From Sipunculus nudus (taxonomy: Eukaryota; Annelida; Sipuncula; Golfingiida; Sipunculidae): a DNA stretch of 64,000 bases. A model generated the notes under the pieces. The model ran no database searches, was not told where the DNA came from, and saw only the letters and a list, made by a program, of their open reading frames with translations. The first letter of the stretch is position 1. Each line of letters begins with the position of its first letter. Below are positions 1-12,900 of this stretch, in pieces. Made by a program: the position numbers and the translations under genes. The DNA is taken from positions 58,905,953 through 58,969,952 of the forward strand of contig CM049311.1 in assembly GCA_026874595.1 (NCBI GenBank), in the 5' to 3' direction.

Positions 1-1861
1 TTAAAAAAAATGAGGTGTAATTCTTATCCAGACAGACTCAGAAAAGTTTGTTATGTTGTAATAATTTATTGATTATTGGTCATTCCTACCAGGAACTATA
101 GTTACATTTTACTCATGGTGTATAAATAATTATAGAAATCATACTTTGACAGGTTTTAGATTATATAATAGATTTTGAATAAAAAAACTGCTTCCAGGAA
201 TTAATATCATTCTTGCATTTATCTTTGTGTTTAAAAATTTGTGTCATACACCTAACATATTTTTTCTGTGGTCTTTAAATGGGTCATGCAGAACCACTGC
301 AGATCATATGGCAACATTATCAGCTACTAAAGACTGTGGTTTATGCCGTTTATTAGTGGATGAGAAACAGAGACACTAAGCCTGTGGTAGCTTTCTTTGG
401 AAACCTAACAGACATCTGTTAAACCAGACCAGTGGCTGCCACAAGGCAATTAACTCCACAACTAAGTATGGCATCAACAGTTGCTGTAACAGTTACTGCA
501 GATTCTATGACTGCAGCTGTGACTGAGCTGCCCTGATCTGTGGCTGGCCATGAGGAGATCCTGTTGATTCTGTTTGGACCATGGCAGGACATCTGGTTTC
601 CCTGTTGATTCAGGGTCCCTCTTGGCCTGTTTGAGTAATTTCAGGTCTCTCAGGGGTCTCCCCCCTGAACCCTCTGATACTGTCTGTCATCATCTGGTTA
701 TTATTGCCAGTTAGTGAACACTTTGAATCTAATCTTTTGAAGTGCTTCAGAGGCCCTAGCAAAATATATTGCATTTTATCTAAGTTTGTGCCTATATTGT
801 AAATTTATAACCAATTAACAATTTCTAGTATTCCAAGGTCATATTTGTAAGTGTATGCAAACAATTTCAGTAATATTAATTTTGTCTATACTTAGTTTTT
901 CCCACAAAATAATGCCTGAATACATGAATGCAACAGATAACAATGCATGATGTCTAATAACAGAGTGTTAACTATAATTTCAATTTAGTAAATGGAACAG
1001 AACCCTACAAACATCAGTGTGACATAACCTGTGGCCTCAGTAGCTCAGGTAACAATACTGTTCAAACTTAAACCACTGAAACATCTTAACTGATACAGCT
1101 TCATGTGAGGTGAAACTTTTTAAAAGTTGCGTAAGAGTATATTAAGTATCACACTATTATAGAATTGTGTGACTGGAGGCAGAGATCGTATTATAGGAAG
1201 TTCCTGGTAGTCGTTACGTTAACAGAAACAGCTGATGTGAGGCAGGGACCAGTCATCAGGATCAAAACATGCCAGCTAATCAAGTTCACTCTCCGTCATA
1301 ACACGGTCCAATACCTGTGCGTGTCAGTCACTCGCATATTAACTGGGATGATGTTGGCTAATGGTTGCTTGATACATGCCCCTTTCATGCCACGCCTTTA
1401 TGATGTTCCAGGAGTGGGCGTGGCGTCTGCTGCCCCAGGTTTTACAAGATCAGTTTCTTTGAACTGTGATCAGGTCACAGCCTCAGCTGTCCTGGGTTAA
1501 TCCCTGTTTAATTAGTTTGTACACAGGGGTGGCCAGGGGCAGCCGCTTGTTTATTTTAGTCAATGTCTGTGGAAACTATATTTTATCTGTTTATGCAATC
1601 CGATAGTTTTGTTTGTATAAACTTTTTACTTAGTTAACTCTGTATAAAACATACTTGCTCCGTCATTCTTGGTCTACACTTGCTGATACTATATTTTTAC
1701 ACTTGTTGATTGTAATGCTCCAAAAAATTGAATTTGTTTAATCTGTTTTTGGAGCTTAGAATTCACTCTTGTATGATGGTATGAAAGTGAAAAAACTGGT
1801 CATATTTTTTGTTTTCAGTGCATTTTCATATTTTTGTTGGCTTTCCTTGTATGTCATTTGA
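1..1861. other. Non-coding stretch, no recognised gene
   Basis: AT-rich sequence with no credible exon. The longest open frame (1165-1500, 111 codons) has no family motif, ordinary composition and no supporting splice or promoter context. One hairpin is visible: GCTCCAAAAA at 1717-1726 and TTTTTGGAGC at 1746-1755 form a perfect 10-bp stem with a 19-nt loop, of unknown meaning. Confidence 0.6.
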
Positions 1862-2230
1862 TTGTGGGGAAAATCATTTGAGTGTGATCATCATTTGAGT
1901 GTGGACATAATCAGTGTCGTGTGGATCCAATCATTGCAGTGTGGACAGAATCATATCAGTGTGGAAAGAATCATATCAGTGTGGACAGAATCATATCAGT
2001 GTGGACAGAGACATTTAAGTATGGACATATCATATATGTATATTGACAGAATAATTTGAGTATGGACAGAAACATTTGATTACGGACAGAATTATTTAGC
2101 GTGGACAGAATTGTGTCAGTATTAACAGAATCATTTGCATATGGACAGAAATATTTGATTAGGGACAAATAATTATGTGTGGACAGAATTGTGTCAATTG
2201 AATCAGAATCATTTGAATGAGAACAATAAT
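1862..2230. repeat. Degenerate 20-bp minisatellite
   Basis: About 18 head-to-tail units of roughly 20 bp, consensus close to TCATATCAGTGTGGACAGAA. Units between about 1930 and 2010 are almost identical; those further right are diverged (TCATTTGAGTATGGACAGAA and similar). Open frames on both strands here come from the repeat (period 20, so the frame shifts each unit) and are not genes. Confidence 0.9.
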
Positions 2231-3454
2231 TTGCTGATGTACATGGTACAGACACTTTTGAACATCAGGTTTGATCTAAGGACATGCATGGAAGTCCATA
2301 CCTCAGCCACCAGGCCACTTCCCACCCCACACCTAACATGTTTCAGATACAACCTGTTTAAAGATACACCACATGCAAATAAATATTCTTCATACTGTGT
2401 ATGCATTGAAGAAACAGTATTTAACCTGCATATACATTTAAAGAGTACACAATGTGTTGATCCAAATACTGTATTAAAGAATTTGGTAAAGAAGCTACTT
2501 CCTGATGGTGTTTCACCTGTGTAGATCGAAACGCGAATGAATACAGGTGTATTCCTAGTACTCACCCTACCACAAAATTTTATCGTAATAATTCATGAAA
2601 AAAAATATCTATATTGTTTTGAAAAACACACATAAGAGAAGAATAAATAAGCTCACTCAGCATAGTTGTCAGAGTTCAATATTGTTAAAAATCAAAATGC
2701 TCTGAGTGGAGGAATGAACATTAATGTCCTGGATCAGCCATCCAACTCAGGGTACATGCACTCACACAGCCATCTAGGGGACACTGCCCCTGTCAGTCAC
2801 AGGGTTATCATCAGATGGATAATCAATAGTTCTTAAACCCAGAGCGGGTAATTATGAACACCCCTTTGATCTCTGCTGATTATGCGATATTCCAAACTGG
2901 CTAAATGCAACACAAAGCTGTGAAAATAGATGGGTCCCTTGTCCTTTTATTGGATGTTTATCTTGTATGTGACTCATGCTGTGCCCCCACCACCCCACCC
3001 TGCACTGATCTATTGCTGTAATTTGAAAAACTTAATAACAGAAACCCATTCCCGGCAGGAGTTTGCCCTTGCGCATCTTGGGCTATGATTTGTGAATGTT
3101 TTAGATAACGTGGCAAGTGTTAGGCATTAACCTTCTCTAGTGCTCTCTGGCTTTGGAGGAAGTTTTTTCCACTGCCAAATTGGCAATAATTCACAGGGCT
3201 TGCTGTTGAAATTGTCGTTATGGCCAAGACTGCGGTGAGCGCTGTCATCTATATTAACTCTTGACACATTAATGGAGATGGGCTTGGTTTTACGCTGCGC
3301 GGTATGTTGAGCTATTGAAAATATGGCTACCTGTAACATTTAAGTAATTTAATCTATTGTGTCATATATCTCAGTATTAACATACAAGCTAACCGATACT
3401 TTCATATCCTCACTGCATTTCCTTCCCAGAAATAAAAATTATTTTCACAATACA

Positions 3455-3456
<2 letters not shown>
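2231..3456. other. Non-coding stretch with a complex block near 3040-3340
   Basis: No recognised gene or transposon end. The part from about 3040 to 3340 has higher sequence complexity than its AT-rich surroundings and holds a 70-codon minus-strand frame with no recognisable motif. It could be a conserved non-coding element or an unrecognised exon; nothing in the sequence decides this. Confidence 0.4.

Positions 3457-3519
<63 letters not shown>
3457..3519. repeat. (TA)n microsatellite
   Basis: About 31 perfect TA dinucleotides. Tyr/Ile repeat peptides read through it on both strands are artefacts of the repeat. Confidence 0.98.
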
Positions 3520-3523
<4 letters not shown>

Positions 3524-4324
3524 GTTACATGTGTAAAAAGTGTCACCATACAATATATTGCAGACTTGACAATATTTTAATCTCAATATTTCACTTTGCC
3601 TCTCGTTGAGCGACAAGGTAAAGTATTGGCCATTCTGTAGTTCCAGATCTACATAAAGCCAGACTCACTATCAACATCAGTTCCTTTATATTTGACATAA
3701 ATATATATATACATTGACCTATTTAAATATATAAATTTTCCTGGAAGAATAGTGTTGTTTGTAAAATTTACAACTTGAATTGTTCAATTGTCTTCTTCTC
3801 TGGCCTCTCAATAAAGAAAGAATACAGTTTAGAGAGAAGACATTTCTTGCTGTTATGGCTTACTTGAAGATGGGCCACATCAGAACACACCAATACAACC
3901 AGTGAAATTTTTCTAAACTTACATAGCAGTCTATGCTCACTCTGTGGTTGCATGTAAAAACAGTGGCCTAGAGGCACAAATAGTCCCCCACCATATGTTT
4001 AACTAGAAAAGTGTTGCATCAGTAATCCTTAAATATCCCTAAACCTTGCCAAGAACCAGGGGTTTTAGATATATTTGGTAAAAGAATAGGGTGGGAGGGA
4101 CCAACAGAAGGACAGACTGACAGAGATGGACCATTTTAGTATTCCTCCCTAATTACAGAAGGGGGCAATAATTATAAACTAACTGGTATTCTGCATAAAG
4201 TATTTACCATATCTGGAATATTAAACCACATAATTATGCTCACCTCTGTGTGTATAACTGTGTTTATATAAGATATCTATTTGTTAGAAATAGTTACTTT
4301 TGATTTTCTTTCTGTATTGATTGA
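3520..4324. other. AT-rich non-coding stretch
   Basis: No exon, transposon end or tandem array recognised. Confidence 0.5.
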
Positions 4325-4480
4325 ATGTTAATGTCACCTTTTTTATATTTGTAGGTAAGTGAAGCCTTCACAGTCTGCATCACCACATCACCAACTTTGA
4401 AGACGTAGACGAATGTGACTTAGAATTAAATTGTTTAACTGTATACTAACTGAATGTCCAGCTTCAGGTAAGGTAGTGAA
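4325..4480 (+). other. Recursive-splice-like module 1 (candidate RS exon 4355-4467)
   Basis: A pyrimidine-rich stretch (CACCTTTTTTATATTTGTAG, 4335-4354) is followed with no gap by GTAAGTGAAG, so a 3' splice site abuts a perfect 5' splice site. That is the signature of a ratchet (recursive) splice point. After 113 nt comes a second donor, CTTCAG/GTAAGG, at 4467/4468, as in the RS exons described in long vertebrate introns. The 113-nt segment has in-frame stops and is not an obvious protein exon. A related module with the same order of signals lies at 43463-43562. Seen directly: the motifs, the spacing and the similarity. Inferred: any splicing role. The alternative is two copies of an unrecognised dispersed repeat. 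Confidence 0.4.
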
Positions 4481-5567
4481 CTCAGAAATTAAATAGGGCC
4501 AGAATATCATGTTTGTCACCTTTTCTACTGTTTCCTCAGGAAGTAAGATGTACATCTGTACAGTTACTGAAGGGGAAGGCAAAGTGACTGTCTGTCTGTC
4601 TGTTTGCCTGTCTAGACATTTAAACTCACAGACTACAGCAGATTTCACTTGAAATTTTTAGACAGGGCAGATTTTTACAATATCTCAGTCTTCTTCATAG
4701 ATGATCTGGATCCAGATTTCAGTTTCTACAATTTACAAGATAAACAATGTGAAAATTTTTAGTTCACTATGCTCTCCCAGGTGGGAGGAGGGCAAGCTTC
4801 TGCAGTCTGTCACTCTCTTGTTTGATATGAACTTTGCTAGTAGTTGGAAGCAACAGTCTTAAGTAGGGTCTTCTTAATTGCGTTTTTTTGAGGCAGTAAG
4901 AGACTGAACACAGTGCCACCTGTCTATACCTAACTGAACTATATGTGCTTCCAATTGAATAACTAGGTATAACTGTATTGCTATAGGTTCAGTCATGATC
5001 TGGTGATTTCAGTATAACAACATCTCTTCTCGAGCTAGTGAATGAAATCTTATATACTAATACTGTCACTTAATGACATTCAACTGGGGAATAGCTACAA
5101 GTGAAGATGAAGATGAGAACTGTTGATTAGAAATGATTGACATGCTGGGTCATGCCTGCCTAAACATTGATTAGATAATCAATATTCATTTATGCGCTGT
5201 CATGTGTGATGAACATATGCACTTATTGTTCATTAATCTTGAAATATTTCTAATAATATATAATTCACCTTAAAACAAGAATTTACTCTGTCATATTATA
5301 AAATGCCACATCTGTTAGCTGCTGTTTCACTCAGTAGTTTGCAGATATTAAGGATTAGTCCCATTTATTTATAGTTTACAGGGTCATATCACATTTTGTA
5401 TTCTTTGGAAATGACCTGATAGGTTTCTTTTTTTTACAAAGAAACACAGATTTTCAGATATATGCTTTAATACCTGCAAATTGAATGTCAAATGTTGCTT
5501 GTCCATGGGCTGTTACTCATTCAGTAAAATTCCATATTTGGATTAACTATATTCATATAGGGTTGCA
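4481..5567. other. Non-coding stretch
   Basis: AT-rich sequence with a short TCTG run at about 4588-4610 and no recognised gene or transposon. The 86-codon minus-strand frame at 4388-4648 overlaps module 1 and the TCTG run and is not supported. Confidence 0.5.
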
Positions 5568-5569
5568 GG

Positions 5570-7772
5570 GGGTGTTTCAATAAACCAACTTAAGCCTGAA
5601 ATTGACTGATTTTGACTTAAGCCACCCAGCTGAAGATTAAGCTGATTCAATAAATATACCAAAAATGACTTAAGTCTGTTTGGGGGCTTAAGCCCCAAGC
5701 CTGTCAGGTAGCAGGCTTAAGTCCAGAAAACATGGCCACATGACACACTGTTTTGAGGCATTTTGAAACACGAAATTCAACTTGATTGGTGCATATTATG
5801 AAAACACAGTGAGCCTATCGGCATATTAGTTGACAGGGAGGTGACTGCCTGTTGCTGGTTTCCAAGAACAGTCACTCTGATGCTGGTTGTGCAGCTGGCC
5901 AAGGTACTCATCCCCTCGATGCGGGGCAAAAAGCAGGCAAGGTACAAAATAAATGTTAAAGAGTCGTAAATCAGCACTTAAAAACAGTTGCAAATGTTTA
6001 CTAAATTAGCGAAACTGACAGTGTTTGTATAGAGGCAGATTGCTAAATAAAATTGTAGTGTCCTTGACATTCGTGTGAGAACCTGAATGAAACAAATTTC
6101 TCCTGATCTGCCTGAGCTGTCATTACTATATAAAGGTGCTTTTCCATAAGTGCATAGTCTGTATCCATAGTCTGTATGCGTTGTCCGCAAAAAAATCACT
6201 TTGTAGACTTTTTAACTGGGCCGTTTCCATTCATCCGCATGCGTAGTCTGTATCATCATGCTGCTAGGAGCGATTTTTGCGCACTACGCATACCAATCAT
6301 TGTGTCGATTTCAGGTTTAGCATAGAGTTTTCCCTATTCAGGCCATGCTGTATGCACTATTTTCAACTGGTATGAATGTAATTTCTTGCATCAGTTTTTC
6401 CAGAAACCAAACATATTGGCATTTGCCTGAATTTTGTTTTCCTTTCTTTATCACAGACAACATGTTTTTTAGATGACTGAAGCGTAAACATCACTGTCCC
6501 GTTTTAAATATTACTAATTATGATCTTTTAAAAATTTTATTATTTTAATTTTATTATTTAACTTTTGCTGTTAATATATACAAATGTACAATAAATATAT
6601 GGTGTAATGGCTTGCAAAAACAGAAAAACTTCAGTTATCGAGCACCTATCAGTACAGAGTATATATGTGCTTATGGAAAACAAACTTTGAGGGTACGGAT
6701 TACGCATACGGACTACGCATGCGGACTACGGATACGCACTATGCACTTTTGGAAAACTTCCTTTATAGTAGCATTTTTATAGCTACATAATGATTGATAT
6801 ACAGATGCTTTATATCTTACAATTATACTAATTATTATAAATATTTCACTGTACTAATATCTTTGATCTGACTATCCATCCTGTCTGCTATATGGTATAA
6901 ATATAACAATGAAGTGAAATTAATTAAGTCCATCACAAGTGGAGAAAAAGTTTACAAACACGTTTTTGATTTTTTGTTAGCTACTGCATGGTCTCGATCG
7001 ATATGAATTAAAATAAAAATTAACAGCTTTCATTGAAATTAATTTATTGAATCTTAGACTTTAACATTTTACATCATACTTCATAGAACAGGGGCGTCAA
7101 TATAGGGGGGATATATAGCAAAGGAAAAACATTTACAAAAATTTATTTATAGACTTTGGTACCATTTATTAGTTTACTATGAAATATATATCTAAACCAG
7201 GCATATAATTATCTTATACTGGAAACATAATAGTAGTATGTTTTATTAATTTTAAGGTATTATTAATACCTTATTTTCTAAAACCTTATAATTAATTGTA
7301 ATATGTGTGTGTTTGTGTGCAAGTCCTCCCCCACCTTGATAGAAAAAAAGATGCACTCCTACTTGTGAGCTAATACCTGTTATGGTATAAAACTATTGAA
7401 TGGAATTATAATTATATAATAATACTAAAAATAGTACGTTGTTTTACAAGTTTCCATGACATGTCACTTGAAACATCTAGTCAGACAAATGTTACTAAGC
7501 CTAATTTTTCTAATCCACAACCATTGAGGTTAAAATCCTGTATCCACATAAAAGAAGTGACACTTTAAGGTAACGTGTTCCCTTATGTTTTGTTCCCAAG
7601 TTCTGCCGGCCATTAGGTGGCGCTGAAAAGGGGATTTCCCAGGCCTTAATCGGGCTTTGTTAAACCAGCGTTATTGAATCGGACTTAACTCTCGGACTTA
7701 GGCAAGTTGGTTTTTTTGGGCTTTAGTCCCGGGTTTTGGACTTAAGTCAGTTACAGTTTTATTGAAACACCC
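5570..7772. mobile_element. Non-autonomous TIR DNA transposon, 2.2 kb (family T)
   Basis: The left end reads GGGTGTTTCAATAAA (5570-5584) and the right end, near 7758-7772, is its exact reverse complement. Both subterminal regions are dense in the palindrome CTTAAG and its variants (GACTTAAGTC, GGCTTAAGCC), which suggests transposase-binding repeats. The right side also carries GCGCTGAAAAGGGGATTTCC, which recurs in reverse near 24030-24055 inside the 8.4-kb element, so the two share a family. No clean target-site duplication was found. No transposase frame is present. The GTTTCA-type ends resemble PIF/Harbinger-like elements, but the superfamily call is tentative. A second element is nested at 6126-6769. 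Confidence 0.8.
6126..6769. mobile_element. Nested MITE with subterminal GCATAGTC/GTATGCG repeats
   Basis: The left end near 6126-6158 (CTATATAAAGG, then TTTTCC, then AAGTGCATAGT) matches the reverse complement of the right end near 6738-6769 (CTATAAAGG, then TTTTCC, then AAGTGCATAGT). Inside each end are several degenerate copies of TAGTCTGTATGCG / TAGTCCGCATGCG: on the left at about 6152-6255, on the right at about 6694-6740. The middle is AT-rich with no open frame. It lies wholly inside the 5570-7772 transposon and so inserted later. Confidence 0.75.
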
Positions 7773-8147
7773 GCCATGTGTGACAACATGTCTGGTAATA
7801 GAGAATTAATATGCATAATCATGAATATTTAAAATATGTATAGTCCTGCTGCACAAATAAAGCACGACTATGCTGCATGGACTCAGGACAAGATGACAGA
7901 TCTGATAGCCCAGTTAAATCATGGGTTTGAATAAAAAAGATACATGGGATTAAATCATGTGTCGAAGAAAATTTATGTTTAAATCATACACCATAATCAT
8001 GAATATTCATTAGTTTGTAATAGATTCAGATATCATGTACATATCATTAATGCCATTACTGAAGTTTATATCTTGAACTTTTCATGGGTATGGGCTAAGC
8101 TTGGTAAACTTGTCTTTACACAATAGCATCATTTGTTGTAGACTAAT
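7773..8147. other. AT-rich stretch between two TIR elements
   Basis: No feature recognised. Confidence 0.5.
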
Positions 8148-8781
8148 GCCCCACTCAAAAATACAAAACTGGTTTCAGTTCTGGGAAATTGTTTACTTTA
8201 TAAAACTGGCGAAACTGAAACCATCTCCAGAGCGGGTTTCAGTTTTGCCAAACCTTCTAGTACTGGATAATTATACTGGCATGATCATGACATTGGACAA
8301 AAGTACCGGTAGTGCAGTTTTGTAAATTATTTATTAATTGGCTCTAATGATGTTAGTCAGCTTTAAATCTGCAAAAATGTATTGACAAACACTCATTCAG
8401 CAGTGTTTTGAATTTGATATTCCCTGCTATATTTATGTACAACTAAAGATAAGACAGACAACCCTTCTGTACTCGTGGTTTTATATGTGTTTATGTTTTA
8501 GGACACAGGGAAACAGTCTATTTTCATAATAATTTCAATGTAAATTGGCCAATTAAAATAAATAATGCTCTGGCCAGGTCTCAAGTTGCCCACTCATGGA
8601 TTTCTAACTTTGTTAACATTTAAATAATTATTTCATTTAATGTTACCTACTGGTATTAATTTATGATGTTGTGTATAATTTTTCTATTAAAAATGAAACC
8701 ATCCACTTGTAAATACAAGATGAAACCATAAAAATTGGATTTTCGAGAACTAAAACTGCTTTAGTATTTTTGAGTAGGGGC
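8148..8781. mobile_element. TIR element of about 634 bp (MITE-like)
   Basis: The left end, GCCCCACTCAAAAATAC followed by AAAACTGGTTTCAGTTCT, matches the reverse complement of the right end, GCCCCTACTCAAAAATAC followed by TAAAGCAGTTTTAGTTCT, over about 40 bp with small differences. A 'fold back' to ACTGAAACC is repeated internally at about 8213-8250. TAA occurs just outside both ends but not perfectly placed as a target duplication. The 74-codon frame at 8101-8325 overlaps the left end and is not credible as a gene. Confidence 0.65.
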
Positions 8782-9696
8782 TAAATAATTAAGTACAGAC
8801 CCAGATCAGAGACTAGTTCTGCTTCTGCCTCAAGGTGGTGCTAGTGTCTGAAATCACAGACCTGTAAGAAATCACAGGCAAACATAATAACACTTTGGTA
8901 TAAATACCAGTATAAATACCTTTGTGCAGTCTTTTTTGTTGTTAATTATCTAAACTAATTAGTGGCAGAGATGGAATTAGAAAATCCATTAGACGAAGTT
9001 AAAGTTAATATACTCTTGATAAATAACTCATCAAAGTGGGCTGTCTTTTAATGTCATTCACCCACTTTGACAAATGCTGAATGGTTAATGACAAAATGTA
9101 CTCTGGGATAATGTTGAATTGAGGCAGTTAAAAGGCCTTGTATGAAACAAAATGGTCTAAATTAGATCAAGTTAAAGCTGACATTGATCATTAGTGATAG
9201 AAAACTCATTTATGTCCAGTCCTTGGGAGATAGCTTATTGGGAGAAAGTACTAGAATAAGCTAATGTAGGTGCCAGCACACAACTAAAGATGGTAACTTA
9301 TTGATCTCACCTTGGCCTTGTGTATAACAGTAGGATAGTCATTTATAAATGCTTCTTACACTTAATTGATAATGGTAACTGCTTTCAAGCATCTGCTTTT
9401 GTTTCTCGGGGCAGATAACATAAAAAGATATGAGCTTCTCTTGTGGAAAACTAATAGTACTATCAGCAGATAAAGCTACCAAGAAAATCAGTTTTCACTA
9501 TGGTGACAACAACCTTTAGTTGCCTGGCTGTGGTTTGTCTTTTTCCCCTAAACTAGTGCTGTCATCTGTTGACTTAAAATGTAATCAATTTATATCTGTG
9601 TAACATGGATGTAAAATGTGAAAATGATAAAACAAATCCTCTTGATTACAGAGCCTGATCTTAAATGACCTTCTGTGTCATTAACAAAAATTATTA
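8782..9696. other. Non-coding stretch
   Basis: AT-rich, no exon or element recognised. Confidence 0.5.
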
Positions 9697-9962
9697 GGCC
9701 AAAAAAAAAATAAAAGGTATGGTTCTCAGGCACCGCCCGCATAAGTTCTAACCCCCTGCATCAAAAATTTTTATTTTAATTTTCACCTTTCAAGAAGATA
9801 AAATAATACAATTTTGATAAGATTTCCTTGGTCATGTAATGCTTTTACCTGTTAAGCCATACAATTATGTTATTTTCATTTTTTTCGAAATATAAAAAAA
9901 GGTAAAAAATATAATATTATTTCTGAAATAAGTGCCTGAGAACCATATCTTTTTTTTTTGCC
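9697..9962. mobile_element. Harbinger-type MITE, copy M1 (266 bp)
   Basis: Ends read GGCCAAAA with GGTATGGTTCTCAGGCAC on the left and, inverted, GTGCCTGAGAACCATA with TTTTTGCC on the right. TTA lies directly outside each end (9694-9696, 9963-9965), a 3-bp target duplication of the TWA type typical of PIF/Harbinger elements. Four further copies (M2-M5) occur in the window. No transposase. Confidence 0.85.
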
Positions 9963-9965
9963 TTA

Positions 9966-12900
9966 GTCAGAGAGTATGTTAAATGGGGTCTGGTAGATAA
10001 AATAGTGTGTAGGATGATTCCACGAGTAAAGGGGGGAAACATTGCCTCAGCCTAAAACAAGGACTTGACTTCAAACCTTTGCCAGAGGTCAATTCTACTC
10101 ATAATGACCTTCTGCCAGTTAGGCAGTGTGTGACAGCTGGGACTACTTGCCTCAACTGGCAAACTTTCAAATAAAAATTTGTTACAATTCAGGGAAAGAC
10201 CTACTAGTATTTACATTTCACATACATATGAATGCTTACAAAATGTTACTTGTTCCATGAAGTCCTTACCACAAAAACACCCATGTTTATGTAATTTGCC
10301 TTGAAACAGGTCTTGTCTTACTTATTTGAACAGACTACATTGTCTCTTCACTACATTTATACCAGGGCTGCTGCTGTATTTAGATTTTAGCCCCAGTGCA
10401 TTGTTAGTGTCAGATTTTGACGCTCCCATACCGAACCAGCAGAGTCGTACTCTTGTGATTCTGGTTCTATACAATATTGACTTGACTTATCAACTGGGCA
10501 AGTGACCTTGAGATTTTACTTGCCCAACAGGGCATTTTATTGGTCCACATCTGTACAGTTACTGCATCTGATTTTGCTGGGTTATAATTATTGTTTCAGA
10601 TTTACTTGTATTTCAAAAGTATGCTCACTAATTGTATAATCACATTATTCTATATCGATGGGTAGAATGTCACATATTCCAAATAACACCATGCAGTCAT
10701 CTATGGCATTTTTCAGTTCAATTTTAATGATAAAGAAGTAAATCATATTATTCATTACTAATCATTAGGGATCATATGAAGGAAATTAATGATAGGCAAG
10801 GATGCAGTTGATAATATTAATCTAGATTCCTACTGTGTCTAGTGTGTACATTGATGTGAAATTAGTCCAAAATGAATTTTTTACAGTTATTTTTTAATAT
10901 AAATAAAAGCCATAAAACCAGGTACTTATGATCATTATTTAAATGTGTGAATTTTGTATATTCTGGATTCTCAACATCATTGTTTGGTGAAAACTGAATA
11001 AATACCAGACATGGTGCGAATACTTTGTAATTGTATTTAAATACGAATATGATTATGTACTCCATTATAAAATTTCTTGCATAAAGAATGGGAATTCAGG
11101 TAAAAATGAAAGTATATGAATACTCGTGCAAATACTTTCAAAATGTATTCATGAATGCATTCATGAATATATTCTTTAATATTATTTTATATTTCATATC
11201 AGTTATATTTCATTTTAAAAAATTATATGATTCTCTTATTATTTTTAATAAAAATTATATTTGGGACAATATTTGTAATTTTTTTTAATAAATAGTTAAA
11301 CTCATATATTATATGTTCTGCTTATAAGTTACCTATATGGCCAAGTCAAAATCTGTGTGACAATAGTACTCCAATTGTTAATAAAATAAATGAAATCAAT
11401 CCTCTTCCCTGTCTCCAAAGGTACTATCAAAATCATACATAAGCTAAACAACAACAACTCATAATACAGCTTATATTTATTACCACACAAAAGCAGCATG
11501 TGCCTCATTTCTAAATAATATTTTTTTATCATATATAACAGCTGAGCGTCGTGACCCATAGGTCCCTTGTTTTAACATTAACAACTAAGTTTGCCAATGT
11601 TGCCATGACTCAATATGTGTACCGGGTACTTCATGAGAATTACTTCAATTAAAAGTGACTGGTGCATCACCTCCTAAGGTTGTGTGAATAGGTGTATATA
11701 AATTGCATGTACATGTTTAATTATGCCCATAAAGGTAAAAGCAAACATATTATGAACTTGCTATCTCCTTTGCTATTGACTGTATAAATCAATTTCCATC
11801 ATTTATTCATAACTTGTACAATAATATTATTTCATTTGAATAATATTTGATCCTGATGACTCTGGATATCCTGTTTTTTTCAAACAGCACTTGTTTGTTT
11901 TTTAGGCTGTAACTTAATTATGATAGAAAGTGCAGAAAATTATCCAGTCAGGATGCTTGACTGATAACATTTAAACTCACACTTTCATAAAGTAAAATTT
12001 GGGAGAAAAAAATGGAACATTTCAACTTTACTTAACTATCGTGCTGCCATCTGTCTTATTCAAAAGGAATTAAAATGATTTGCAGTTCAGCTAAATGCAA
12101 TATACTGTTCTTTCAGATTTTTTTTATAAATACTTAGTTTTTATTGTAGGTCTAATATATTAATCTTCATACAAATCCTGTCTTCTAAGGCGGTATATAA
12201 TACAGAAGTGTAGTAACATAAATTAGTTAGGATTGTGCATATTGATTATCCATCCCATATGTTTGATTTTTGACAAGATAATTTTTCTTTTCACAAGAGT
12301 TTTGTTAAATTTGTGGGAATAAACACATTTTGACATCCTAATGAATCCAAACTTCTGCTCAGATTAACTGTATCAAACACACTGACAGTGACCAGGCAAC
12401 TTGCTTCAGTAATTGAGAGGGTTGAACCTGTGGTTTTGGCAGGGATGTATACAGTTTCTTATGGATGTAGCATGTTTCCACATTTATACTTTGTTGCATG
12501 GCAATAATAAAAAAGTGATTTGTCAGGAGATACCTAGGTTCAGCTTGGTAATGATAGAAGTCATACCCTTTAACATCCGTACCAGCAAGTGATGTGATTG
12601 AGAGGATGAAATTGTTGGTGTTAGTGCTGCCATCTGGCTTTCAACTTTTTAACTAAATCCATTGAGACCTTTGTCAGTCTGTTTTCAGGTGCATTGAGTG
12701 AGCATTTCAACAAGCATGACATAACCGTTCCAATAATAAAGTGATTTTAAATGTTATAAAAAGAGCAACATATTTGCCTTCTGTTGATGCATGAAAAGAT
12801 AAAAGGGAAAATGTTCAATTTATGTGCTAAGGTGAAGTATGAGAAGATTGGTTGGTTAAATGATGGCTGAAGCTCCATTTACCTTGTAAACTGGATATTA

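Noticed and set aside
1165-1500. 111-codon plus-strand open frame
   Set aside because: No motif, no promoter or splice context, ordinary AT-region composition, and a length expected by chance in 64 kb.
1971-2565. Open frames of 94-118 codons on both strands
   Set aside because: They read through or beside a 20-bp minisatellite, and opposite-strand frames of similar length coincide.
3359-3616. Frames with Tyr/Ile repeats
   Set aside because: Pure (TA)n microsatellite translation.
5777-6199. Minus-strand frames in the 2.2-kb TIR element considered as transposase fragments
   Set aside because: Short, without recognisable transposase motifs, and one of them runs across the border of the nested MITE.
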